From contig CAKKSJ010000101.1 in the NCBI GenBank assembly GCA_919902965.1, positions 1 to 5,518 on the forward strand: a DNA stretch of 5,518 nt, written 5' to 3'. The translations under genes were made by a program, and so were the position numbers. The stretch comes from Burkholderiales bacterium (GTDB lineage Bacteria > Pseudomonadota > Gammaproteobacteria > Burkholderiales > SG8-39). This document shows, in pieces, positions 1-5,518 of this stretch (positions are counted from its first letter, which is position 1; every line of letters starts with the position of its first letter). The notes under the pieces were generated by a model. That model was not told the DNA's origin. It made no database searches and saw only the letters and a list, made by a program, of their open reading frames with translations.

Positions 1-1336
1 CCACCGCATCCGGGATCAGTTCCGCCAGCGGCGTTTCGGACAGCGCCCCGCGGCGGTGGATATTTTCCACCACCACGATCGCGTCATCGACCAGGATACC
101 AATTGAAAAAATCAGCGCAAACAGCGACACGCGATTGAGGGTGAAGCCCCAGGCCCAGGAAGCGAACAGCGTCGCGGCGAGGGTCAGGATCACCGCAGCG
201 CCCACGATCGCTGCTTCGCGCCGACCCAGCGCCGCCCATACCAGCGCCACCACCGACAGGGTCGCGAAAATCAGTTTCTGGATCAGTTTCAGCGCTTTGT
301 CGTTGGCGGTCTCGCCGTAGTTGCGGGTGATTGAGACTTCGACGCCTTCCGGAATGATGCTGCCTTTCAACTGTTCCATGCGCCGAATCAGGTGATTGGC
401 AACATCCACTGCGTTCTCGCCCGGTTTCTTGGCAATCGCGAGCGTCACCGCGGGAAATCCGCCGCGCACCTGGCTGCCAGCGGCGACGCCGTTTCCATAC
501 CAGACGTAATGCGCAGGCAGTTCCGGCCCGTCCAGAACCTGCGCCACGTCTTCGAGATAAATCGGCCGTCCCTGCACCGCAGCAATCACCAGGCGCTTCA
601 CCTCCCCGGCCGTGGTGAGAAATTGCCCGGTCTCGATCTGGGTTTCGGTGTTCCCATCCACCAGGCTGCCCGAGGGCATGGCGACATTGGCGCCGATCAG
701 CGCATTGCGCACGTCTTTCGGCGTCAGACGCCATGCATTCAGCTGTTCCGCGTCGAGCAGCACCCGCACCGTGCGCTGCGCGCCGCCCAGCGTCGCCACC
801 GAGCGCACGCCGGGCACGCGCTGCAACTGGATCTCGGCCGCATGCGCAACCTGCTCCAGTTGGTAGGCACCGCGTGCGGGGTCGGCAGTCCACAGCGTCA
901 GGCTGACTATGGGCACATCGTCTATGCCCATAGGCTTGATGATGGGATTACCCACGCCCAGCGAGGGAGACACCCAGTCGCGGTTGGAATCGATGGTGTC
1001 GTACAGCCGCACCAGCGCCTGCGTGCGGTCCTCGCCTACCTTGAACTGCACCGTGAGCACTGCCAGGCCCGGTTTGGTCACCGAGTAAATATGCTCTATG
1101 CCGGTGATGCGCGACAGCACTTGTTCGGCAGGAGTCGTTACCAGTGATTCCACGTCCTTGGCGGAGGCACCCGGAAACGGTATGAGCACGTTCGCCATGG
1201 TGACATTGATCTGCGGCTCTTCCTCGCGCGGCGTCACCAGCACCGCGAACACCCCCAGCAGCAGCGCGATCAGCGCGATCAGCGGGGTCATTTGCGAGTG
1301 TAGGAAAATCTGGCTAATACGTCCGGATATACCCAT
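1..1336 (-). CDS. RND efflux permease, HAE1/AcrB-like, N-terminal 445 residues (3' end outside window)
   Basis: This is the inner-membrane proton-antiporter subunit of a tripartite efflux pump. The reading frame is open from ATG at 1336 to the left edge, giving 445 codons, about 40% of a usual 1030-1060 residue RND protein. Visible in order: TM1 at about residues 17-34, followed by the family signature TPREEEPQI (35-43); the first periplasmic porter region to about 345; TM2 (352-370), TM3 (375-393) and TM4 (402-423). TM4 carries GILVDDAIVVVEN, with D417-D418 matching the AcrB D407-D408 proton-relay pair. CusA-type metal pumps have DA here, so this resembles the HAE1 class and not a heavy-metal exporter. 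Substrate unknown. The start is ambiguous: the best Shine-Dalgarno (AGGA, 1351-1354) is 14 bases from ATG 1336 but 8 bases from an in-frame TTG at 1342. It follows the adaptor gene after a 114-base gap. Confidence 0.95.
   Translation of the reverse strand, partial: MGISGRISQIFLHSQMTPLIALIALLLGVFAVLVTPREEEPQINVTMANVLIPFPGASAKDVESLVTTPAEQVLSRITGIEHIYSVTKPGLAVLTVQFKVGEDRTQALVRLYDTIDSNRDWVSPSLGVGNPIIKPMGIDDVPIVSLTLWTADPARGAYQLEQVAHAAEIQLQRVPGVRSVATLGGAQRTVRVLLDAEQLNAWRLTPKDVRNALIGANVAMPSGSLVDGNTETQIETGQFLTTAGEVKRLVIAAVQGRPIYLEDVAQVLDGPELPAHYVWYGNGVAAGSQVRGGFPAVTLAIAKKPGENAVDVANHLIRRMEQLKGSIIPEGVEVSITRNYGETANDKALKLIQKLIFATLSVVALVWAALGRREAAIVGAAVILTLAATLFASWAWGFTLNRVSLFALIFSIGILVDDAIVVVENIHRRGALSETPLAELIPDAV
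907..933. repeat. 9-bp perfect inverted repeat inside the permease gene
   Basis: CTATGGGCA (907-915) and TGCCCATAG (925-933) are perfect reverse complements separated by 9 bases. The repeat lies in codons for the porter-domain segment PMGIDDVPIV. Because that protein segment looks conserved in the family, the symmetry may be a by-product of coding; no function is claimed. Confidence 0.6.
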
Positions 1337-1338
1337 GG

Positions 1339-1392
1339 TCAATTCGTGTTTCCTGGTGGAAGGCCCGCCCGCGGGCCGATCGGTCCCTGCAT
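1339..1392 (-). CDS. Possible 17-residue leader ORF ending at the permease start
   Basis: An ATG at 1392 opens a short frame, MQGPIGPRAGLPPGNTN, whose TGA (1341-1339) overlaps the alternative TTG start of the permease and lies two bases before its ATG. It contains the permease Shine-Dalgarno and a GC-rich hairpin, so translating it could control or couple permease translation. The PPG near the end is a known EF-P-dependent ribosome pausing motif. Against it: the nearest AAGGA upstream is about 14 bases from its ATG, and a frame this short can occur by chance. I offer it as a candidate leader peptide only. Confidence 0.2.
   Translation of the reverse strand: MQGPIGPRAGLPPGNTN
1362..1377 (-). 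repeat. GC-rich hairpin between adaptor and permease genes
   Basis: GGCCCGC and GCGGGCC form a perfect 7-base inverted repeat separated by two bases; in RNA the likely form is a 6-bp stem with a 4-base loop. It ends 7 bases before the permease Shine-Dalgarno. No U-run follows it in the direction of transcription, so it is not an intrinsic terminator. An mRNA processing or stability role, or damping of permease translation, is an inference. Confidence 0.45.
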
Positions 1393-1450
1393 TTGTGCTT
1401 CGAGCTTCCTTGTCCGCAGTTGCCGCGACGAACAAGCTGCGGCAGTCGGC

Positions 1451-2512
1451 CTATTTGCCGCCGCGCTTCAAGGCTGACAGCGCAGCCAGCGCGTCGAGCG
1501 CGACTTTTTCACCGGGAAGCAGGCCGGCGAGCACTTCCACCTCTGCGTCCCCCACCGGCTCGCCCAGGCGCAACTGGCGATAGCGGATCTCTCCGTTTTC
1601 GGCCACGACATAGGCGCCGGCGACTTCGCTGCGTCTTGCCACCGCGGTCGAGGGAATGAGCAGCTTCTTCATCCGGCCGACGGCGAAATGGACGCGCGCG
1701 AACATGCCCGGATACAGGCCTGCTATGCCTGGCGGCAGCGCCAGGCGCACCTGGGTCGTGTGTGTCTGGGCGTCCGCAGCGGGCAGGATGGACATTTTTC
1801 CGGCCGGCACGCGCGCGCCCAGGGCCGGAAATTCCACGCTGGCGCTGGCGCGCTTGCGCACCATATCGAGTTCGCGCTGCGGCATGCTCGCGGTGACGCG
1901 CAACTCGCCCGGATCAAAACCGCTCATCAGCGGCTTGCCGGGCACCGCCATCTCTCCGAGTTCGACCAGGCGCGCAGATACCACGCCGCTGTAGGGTGCA
2001 AGCACCGTGGCGTAGCTGCGCGTGGCCGCGGCCTGGCCGCCGCCGGCCTGGGCCACGGCAAGCTGCGCCTTGGCCGCCTGGTAATCGGCTTGCGCCTTGT
2101 CCATGGCCGCGGCACTCATGAATTTCTGCTGCACCAGCCTTTCGGTGCGATCGAATTGCGCTTTGGCGTTGCGCAGCGTTGCCTCGGCCTGCGCGACCTG
2201 CGCCTGGCTCGCGGCATAGGCTTGATTGACTTCGGCGGGATCGATGCGCACGATCACCTGGCCCTTCTTGACCCGGTCGCCCACATCGAAGTTCACCGCC
2301 ACCACGCGGCCGGAAATCTGCGCCGCCACGGTCGATTGCTTCACCGCCTCGACCACGCCCTCGGCGGCATAGGTCTGATCGACCTCGCGATACTGCACCG
2401 TGTAGGTCTGCAGCGCCGGCGTAGCGGACGCCGCGGCAACCGGTGTAAAAGCGAAGGCCAGCGCGATCCCGGCAAAGGCGCTGCGCAGCAGGGAAATATC
2501 TCGATTAGTCAT
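1451..2512 (-). CDS. Periplasmic adaptor (membrane fusion protein) of RND efflux pump
   Basis: This 353-residue protein would bridge the RND permease and an outer-membrane channel in the periplasm. Residues 1-30 form a signal peptide (R4, R10, hydrophobic stretch 11-27, likely cut after ASA-30); there is no lipobox cysteine, so it is not a lipoprotein. A first lipoyl half-motif follows (about 52-92, with AAQISGRVVAV and VGDRVKKGQ), then a short alpha-hairpin rich in A, Q and K (about 96-155), the second lipoyl half (APYSGVVSARLVELGE), a beta-barrel domain, and a membrane-proximal domain ending in LKRGGK. This is the HlyD/AcrA order and length. ATG 2512 was chosen over in-frame ATGs at 2596 and 2584 because the signal peptide begins exactly there. 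It has no Shine-Dalgarno: eight C residues directly precede the ATG. The permease follows downstream. Confidence 0.93.
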   Translation of the reverse strand: MTNRDISLLRSAFAGIALAFAFTPVAAASATPALQTYTVQYREVDQTYAAEGVVEAVKQSTVAAQISGRVVAVNFDVGDRVKKGQVIVRIDPAEVNQAYAASQAQVAQAEATLRNAKAQFDRTERLVQQKFMSAAAMDKAQADYQAAKAQLAVAQAGGGQAAATRSYATVLAPYSGVVSARLVELGEMAVPGKPLMSGFDPGELRVTASMPQRELDMVRKRASASVEFPALGARVPAGKMSILPAADAQTHTTQVRLALPPGIAGLYPGMFARVHFAVGRMKKLLIPSTAVARRSEVAGAYVVAENGEIRYRQLRLGEPVGDAEVEVLAGLLPGEKVALDALAALSALKRGGK

Positions 2513-2520
2513 GGGGGGGG
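2513..2520 (-). repeat. C8 homopolymer directly before adaptor start codon
   Basis: Eight consecutive G on the plus strand read as C8 on the coding strand, lying between a TACAAT hexamer and the adaptor ATG. It takes the place where a ribosome binding site is expected. Homopolymers of this length are slippage-prone, so the -10 to start-codon spacing could vary between cells. Confidence 0.8.
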
Positions 2521-2526
2521 ATTGTA
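2521..2526 (-). promoter_or_regulatory. Candidate -10 element (TACAAT) for the pump genes
   Basis: TACAAT matches the sigma-70 consensus TATAAT at five of six positions. With usual spacing, transcription would start within the C8 tract, one or two bases before the adaptor ATG, giving an essentially leaderless mRNA. The hexamer 17 bases upstream (CATACG) is a poor -35, so this promoter would need an activator, or else the hexamer is fortuitous. Confidence 0.4.
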
Positions 2527-2548
2527 GCCGCTGAGCCCTGAAGCGTAT

Positions 2549-2562
2549 GTGACCTAGGTTAC
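2549..2562. promoter_or_regulatory. Operator-like palindrome upstream of the pump
   Basis: GTGACCTAGGTTAC is palindromic at 12 of 14 positions. Its centre (2555.5) is at -41.5 if transcription starts seven bases after the TACAAT hexamer, a position typical of class II activators and also compatible with a repressor covering the -35 region. It lies in the 105-base gap between cnoX and the adaptor. The binding protein is unknown and no regulator gene is in the window. Confidence 0.4.
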
Positions 2563-2617
2563 CGAACCGCGGACGACCATTCATGACTTCCGCCAAATGA
2601 TCGCCTCTCCGCGCCGG

Positions 2618-3472
2618 CTAGTACAAGGCGCCGGCAAGCAGCTTGCGATACACGCTCACCAGTTCGGGCTGATCTTCTGCCAGATTGAATACATCGACCA
2701 TGAGCTTGCGTGCGCTGGTGCGCAATGCGCCGCGATCCTTGCGCACCACGTCCAGCAGCGCGGCGAGCGCCGGTTCAAAACGCTGGTCGGCGACCAGCCG
2801 CTCGCCCAGTGCCAGGCGTGATTGCAGATCGTCCGGATCGGCGGCGAGCTTTGCTTCCAGTTCACCAATCGCCGGCAGCCGCTGGCTTTTCTTCCACAAG
2901 GCGAGCACGGTATAGATCCGGTCTGCGCGTTCGTCGCGCTCGCGCTCTGCTATCTGCGCAAACAGCCGATACGCCTCTTCCTGACTGTTCTTCGCCAGCA
3001 GCAGCTCAACCAGATCCAGGCGCAAGGCCTGGTTGTCCGCTTCGAGCGCGAGCGCGCTGCGCAAGTGGCGCTCGGCCTCGTCGAAGTCGCCCTGGTTCAC
3101 CAGCGCACGCGCCGTGCGGCGCAGCTTCTCTCCCGGCGTCGGGATCAGGCGGTCGATGAAAGCGCGCACGCCGCTCTCGGGCAATGCCCCGGTGAACTCG
3201 TCCGCGAGCTTGCCATCGAAAAAGGCCTTGACGTTGGGGATGCCGCGTACGCCGAAACGCGCGGACAGCTGCGGATGCTCGTCGGAATTGAGCTTGGCCA
3301 GCTGGAACCGGCCCTGGTATTCGGCGGCCAGCTTCTCCAGGATAGGTGTAAGCGCGCGGCAGGGGGCGCACCAGGGCGCCCAGAAATCCACCAGCACCAG
3401 CACATTTTTGGACGCTTCCAGCACGTCGCGCTCGAAGGTCTCGGTTCCGGTCTCAAAGGAATGCGTGTTCAT
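2618..3472 (-). CDS. cnoX: Thioredoxin-TPR chaperedoxin (CnoX/YbbN family)
   Basis: The 284-residue product has an N-terminal thioredoxin fold (about 1-110) with WCAPC (C35, C38) and the cis-proline in GIPNV (P79), followed by a TPR-like helical domain (about 115-284). Length and layout match E. coli CnoX (YbbN, 284 residues), a cytoplasmic holdase that passes oxidation-damaged clients to GroEL/ES and DnaK. It has only two cysteines. As I recall, E. coli CnoX has SxxC at this site, so this protein should keep thioredoxin-type redox activity. The last residues, YRKLLAGALY, resemble the C-terminal helix by which E. coli CnoX contacts GroEL. ATG 3472 was chosen over an in-frame ATG at 3565 because AGGAG sits 5 bases before it and the thioredoxin fold begins there. 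It may be transcribed with the efflux genes, though a 105-base gap separates them. Confidence 0.92.
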   Translation of the reverse strand: MNTHSFETGTETFERDVLEASKNVLVLVDFWAPWCAPCRALTPILEKLAAEYQGRFQLAKLNSDEHPQLSARFGVRGIPNVKAFFDGKLADEFTGALPESGVRAFIDRLIPTPGEKLRRTARALVNQGDFDEAERHLRSALALEADNQALRLDLVELLLAKNSQEEAYRLFAQIAERERDERADRIYTVLALWKKSQRLPAIGELEAKLAADPDDLQSRLALGERLVADQRFEPALAALLDVVRKDRGALRTSARKLMVDVFNLAEDQPELVSVYRKLLAGALY

Positions 3473-3477
3473 AGTGG

Positions 3478-3482
3478 CTCCT
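3478..3482 (-). promoter_or_regulatory. Shine-Dalgarno (AGGAG) of cnoX
   Basis: AGGAG on the coding strand lies 5 bases before ATG 3472. It decides this start against the in-frame ATG at 3565, which would add 31 low-complexity residues rich in P, S and A. Confidence 0.8.
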
Positions 3483-3513
3483 GCGGATATTTCAGGCATA
3501 GATGGGGTCGGTT

Positions 3514-3538
3514 GAGCCGGATTCAAGCTTACTGGCTC
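3514..3538. promoter_or_regulatory. Dyad in the divergent cnoX / phosphodiesterase intergenic region
   Basis: GAGCCGG (3514-3520) and CTGGCTC (3532-3538) pair over 7 bp with one G-T mismatch around an 11-base loop that holds AAGCTT. It is central in the 95-base divergent region 3473-3567. Promoter hexamers are weak here: TTGAAT (minus strand, 3524-3519) has no good -10 partner, and TATAGC (plus strand, 3554-3559) has no good -35. An operator or simply a chance dyad are both possible. Confidence 0.25.
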
Positions 3539-3567
3539 TGCGCCCGGCTTTCTTATAGCATCCATCC

Positions 3568-4740
3568 ATGCACCTTCCCGACTACCACGGCGGCAGCATC
3601 GTCAATCTGATGCGCTCGATCGAGCGCGCGCTCGACGCGAGGCCCTGCGTGGCCGCTGCGGACTATCCGGAATCGCATGCCCTGCCCGCGCGGGCGCTTT
3701 CGGGCGCGCGCAATATCGTGCTGCTGGTCGTAGACGGACTGGGCTATGACTATCTACAGGGCCCTGGTGCGGGCAGCACGCTGCAGCGCGATCTCAGGGC
3801 GCGCCTGAGTTCGGTGTTCCCTTCGACTACGGCCACCGCGATCAGCAGCTTCCTTACCGGCGTCGGCCCGCAGCAGCACGCGCTCACCGGCTGGCATGTT
3901 TGGCTGCGCGAACTGGCCTGCCTCGCGGCGACGCTGCGCTTTCGCCCGCGCCACGGCGGCGATGCCCTGTCCAAGGCCGGCATCGTCCCGCGCAGCCTGT
4001 ACACGTCCGAACCCATGTTCGATCGCCTGGCGGCGAAAAGCCATGTCGTGTCGCCGGCCGACATCATCGACTCCGACTATAACGTCGCGCATTGCGGGCT
4101 TGCCCAGCGCCGGCCCTACCGGGATTTGCCCGGGCTGTTTTCCGCCGTCGCCGAAATCGTGCGCAGCGGCAGCGAACGCCAGTTCATCCACGCCTATACC
4201 TACGCCTTCGACGAGACCGCGCATAGTTATGGCAGCGCGAGCCCGGAACTGCAGGCAAAGTTCCGCGACATCGATACGGCCTACGCCAGGTTCGTCGAGG
4301 AGATTGCAGGCAGCGGCACGCTGGTGCTCACGGTCGCCGATCACGGTTTCATCGACTCGCCCAAGCGCGCCTGCATAGAACTCGAGGACCATCCGCAACT
4401 CGCGCAAATGCTGATGCTGCCGCTGTGCGGAGAGCGCCGCGTCGCCTATTGTTATGTCCAGCCCGGGCAGGAAGCAGCGTTCGAGCACTATGTGCAAACC
4501 CGGCTCGATCACTGCGCCGAACTCCATCGCAGCAGCGATCTGATCGCGCAAGGCTGGTTCGGCCTGGGCCCGGAAAACCCGCGCCTGGTCGAGCGCATCG
4601 GTCATTACACCCTGGTGATGAAGGACGATTACACCATCAAGGACTGGATCCTGGGGGAAGCGCGCTATCTCACCACAGGCGTGCACGGCGGCGTCAGCGC
4701 GGCGGAGATGTATGTGCCGCTGATACTCGCCGAAGCCTGA
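3568..4740 (+). CDS. Alkaline-phosphatase-superfamily phosphodiesterase / nucleotide pyrophosphatase-like protein
   Basis: This 390-residue protein carries the full two-metal site of the type I phosphodiesterase/nucleotide pyrophosphatase group. Visible are VVDGLGYD (metal ligand D56), FPSTTATA (T88 aligns with the nucleophile by its spacing to the TG of LTG at 97-98), DETAHSYG (D215, H219), ADHGF (D258, H259) and GVHGG near the C-terminus (H373). It should hydrolyse a phosphodiester, pyrophosphate or phosphomonoester; the sequence does not reveal which. There is no signal peptide or membrane anchor, so it is probably cytoplasmic, unlike many family members. ATG 3568 has no clear Shine-Dalgarno; it is preferred over M15 because the DYHGGSIVNL segment just after it looks like a conserved family N-terminus. 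A membrane protein gene follows after 14 bases and is probably co-expressed. Confidence 0.9.
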   Translation: MHLPDYHGGSIVNLMRSIERALDARPCVAAADYPESHALPARALSGARNIVLLVVDGLGYDYLQGPGAGSTLQRDLRARLSSVFPSTTATAISSFLTGVGPQQHALTGWHVWLRELACLAATLRFRPRHGGDALSKAGIVPRSLYTSEPMFDRLAAKSHVVSPADIIDSDYNVAHCGLAQRRPYRDLPGLFSAVAEIVRSGSERQFIHAYTYAFDETAHSYGSASPELQAKFRDIDTAYARFVEEIAGSGTLVLTVADHGFIDSPKRACIELEDHPQLAQMLMLPLCGERRVAYCYVQPGQEAAFEHYVQTRLDHCAELHRSSDLIAQGWFGLGPENPRLVERIGHYTLVMKDDYTIKDWILGEARYLTTGVHGGVSAAEMYVPLILAEA

Positions 4741-4750
4741 ACAGCAGGCT
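4734..4750 (+). repeat. Hairpin spanning phosphodiesterase stop and next gene's ribosome site
   Basis: AGCCTG (4734-4739) and CAGGCT (4745-4750) form a perfect 6-bp stem with a 5-base loop. The TGA stop of the phosphodiesterase spans the end of the 5' arm and the loop, and the only Shine-Dalgarno-like bases of the next gene (CAGG, 4745-4748) lie in the 3' arm. This suits translational coupling: a ribosome finishing the first gene would open the hairpin. Confidence 0.45.
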
Positions 4751-4754
4751 GGGC

Positions 4755-5513
4755 GTGCTCGCACTCAAGCTGTTTCTGGTTCCGGCGTTTCTCGCCCTGA
4801 TCTCACTGGCCGGCAGGCGCTGGGGACCCGAGGTCGCCGGCTGGCTGGCGGGATTTCCGGTGCTGACCGGTCCGATTATGTTCCTGCTCGCGCTGGAACG
4901 AGGTCCCGAGTTTGCGGCCGCCGCGACCACCGTCTCCCTGTCCGCCGTGCTCGGCATCGTCGTTTTCGTCGTCACCTACGCGCGCGTCTGCGCGCGACAC
5001 TCGCCCGTTCTTTCGCTGCTCTCCGGCCTGGCAGCTTGGAGTTGCACCGCGCTGCTGCTGACCTGGTTGCCGCTGACGCCTGTGATTTCGCTGGCCATCG
5101 CCCTGCTCGCCCTCGCCGCCGCGCCGCGCCTGTTTCCGCGCGTGACTGGGCCGATCAAGTCCAGTGTCGCCCTGCCCAAATGGGAGCTGCCGCTGCGCAT
5201 GCTCGCGGGCGCCACGTTGACACTCGCCGTGACTGCGCTCGCCGCGGTGATCGGCCCGGCATGGAGCGGCATGTTCGCGGTGTTTCCGATATTTGCCATC
5301 GTATTGTCGGTGTTCTCCCAGCGCGCATCCGGTCCGGCGTTCGCGACGACCCTGCTGCGGGCCATGATCTGGGGCTTGTACGCGTTCACCAGCTTTTGCA
5401 TCACCCTCGCCGCGCTGTTGCCGCAACAGGGCCTGGCCGTCGCATTCGCGGGCGCGACCGCCGTGGCCGTCATGGTTCAGTGGGCGCTGAAATCGCGCCT
5501 GCATCGGCGCTGA
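4755..5513 (+). CDS. Polytopic membrane protein, duplicated GlpM-like unit
   Basis: A 252-residue, very hydrophobic protein with about nine membrane helices (roughly 4-20, 26-47, 56-76, 85-104, 107-123, 149-166, 170-188, 199-221, 226-244). The two halves align without gaps at an offset of 143: G24P25 with G167P168, G29 with G172, F34P35 with F177P178, G50P51 with G193P194, and F53A54 with F196A197. Each half resembles, from memory, the small membrane protein GlpM. Basic residues in the loops place the N-terminus outside and the C-terminus (KSRLHRR) inside, so the halves would be oppositely oriented. Function unknown; a transporter-like role is only an inference from the repeat architecture. 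GTG 4755 is chosen because the frame upstream has no ATG, GTG or TTG near the gene boundary and CAGG lies 6 bases before it; a CTG at 4749 or 4737 cannot be excluded. Confidence 0.85.
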   Translation: MLALKLFLVPAFLALISLAGRRWGPEVAGWLAGFPVLTGPIMFLLALERGPEFAAAATTVSLSAVLGIVVFVVTYARVCARHSPVLSLLSGLAAWSCTALLLTWLPLTPVISLAIALLALAAAPRLFPRVTGPIKSSVALPKWELPLRMLAGATLTLAVTALAAVIGPAWSGMFAVFPIFAIVLSVFSQRASGPAFATTLLRAMIWGLYAFTSFCITLAALLPQQGLAVAFAGATAVAVMVQWALKSRLHRR

Positions 5514-5518
5514 GCGCT

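Noticed and set aside
84..1147. Open frames of about 250-270 codons on both strands over the permease gene
   Set aside because: The permease frame carries TM segments, REEEPQ and the DD proton relay; the others are compositional shadows.
1404..1445. Imperfect inverted repeats (TGCCGC/GCGGCA and AGCTT/AAGCT) just after the adaptor stop
   Set aside because: Short, bulged and not followed by a U-run; not supportable as a terminator.
1688..2527. 279-codon open frame on the plus strand opposite the efflux adaptor
   Set aside because: Rich in His, Arg and Gly with no domain pattern; the minus strand is a clear adaptor protein.
2513..2596. N-terminal extension of the adaptor from ATG 2596 or 2584
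   Set aside because: It would place 24-28 Arg/Gly-rich residues before a well-formed signal peptide, and it overlaps the palindrome and -10 candidate.
2611..2636. GC-rich repeat (two GCCGGC) around the cnoX stop, considered as a terminator
   Set aside because: No U-run follows on the minus strand, and part of the symmetry lies in the last codons of cnoX.
4425..4754. Upstream extension of the membrane protein's frame into the phosphodiesterase gene
   Set aside because: The extension is arginine-rich out-of-frame translation of the phosphodiesterase, and membrane-protein character begins only at about 4755.
3754..4764. Long open frame on the minus strand, opposite the phosphodiesterase
   Set aside because: Its translation has no recognisable motif, while the plus strand encodes a complete metal site; long antisense frames are expected in GC-rich genes.

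Overview
The window is GC-rich chromosomal DNA, densely coding on both strands. Gene content and style suggest a Gram-negative proteobacterium, most likely beta- or gammaproteobacterial: an RND efflux pump, a CnoX/YbbN-type thioredoxin-TPR protein of the same length as the E. coli one, and a GlpM-like membrane protein. This is an inference from protein resemblance; there is no rRNA or other marker to fix the taxon. I see no mobile element, tRNA, rRNA or CRISPR array.

Layout. Positions 1-3472 are read leftwards (minus strand): cnoX (3472-2618), then an efflux periplasmic adaptor (2512-1451), then the first 445 codons of an RND inner-membrane permease (1336-1, running off the left edge). Positions 3568-5513 are read rightwards: an alkaline-phosphatase-superfamily phosphodiesterase (3568-4740), followed after 14 bases by a polytopic membrane protein (4755-5513). 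The two groups diverge from a 95-base intergenic region (3473-3567). No gene-free stretch exceeds about 115 bases.

How the genes work together. The adaptor and permease would form two parts of a proton-driven tripartite efflux pump; the outer-membrane channel is not seen and may lie beyond the left edge. Nothing identifies the substrate. cnoX is a separate protein-quality-control function that may or may not be co-transcribed with the pump; a near-perfect palindrome and a good -10 hexamer just before the adaptor argue for a dedicated pump promoter. The phosphodiesterase and the membrane protein look translationally coupled, but their shared job is unknown.

The points most worth a second look are: the membrane protein is an ungapped internal duplication of a GlpM-like unit, apparently with inverted topology; the adaptor start codon is preceded by a C8 tract and a -10 hexamer with no ribosome binding site; a 17-codon open frame with a PPG motif and a hairpin precedes the permease; and the CnoX has a thioredoxin CxxC while lacking other cysteines.
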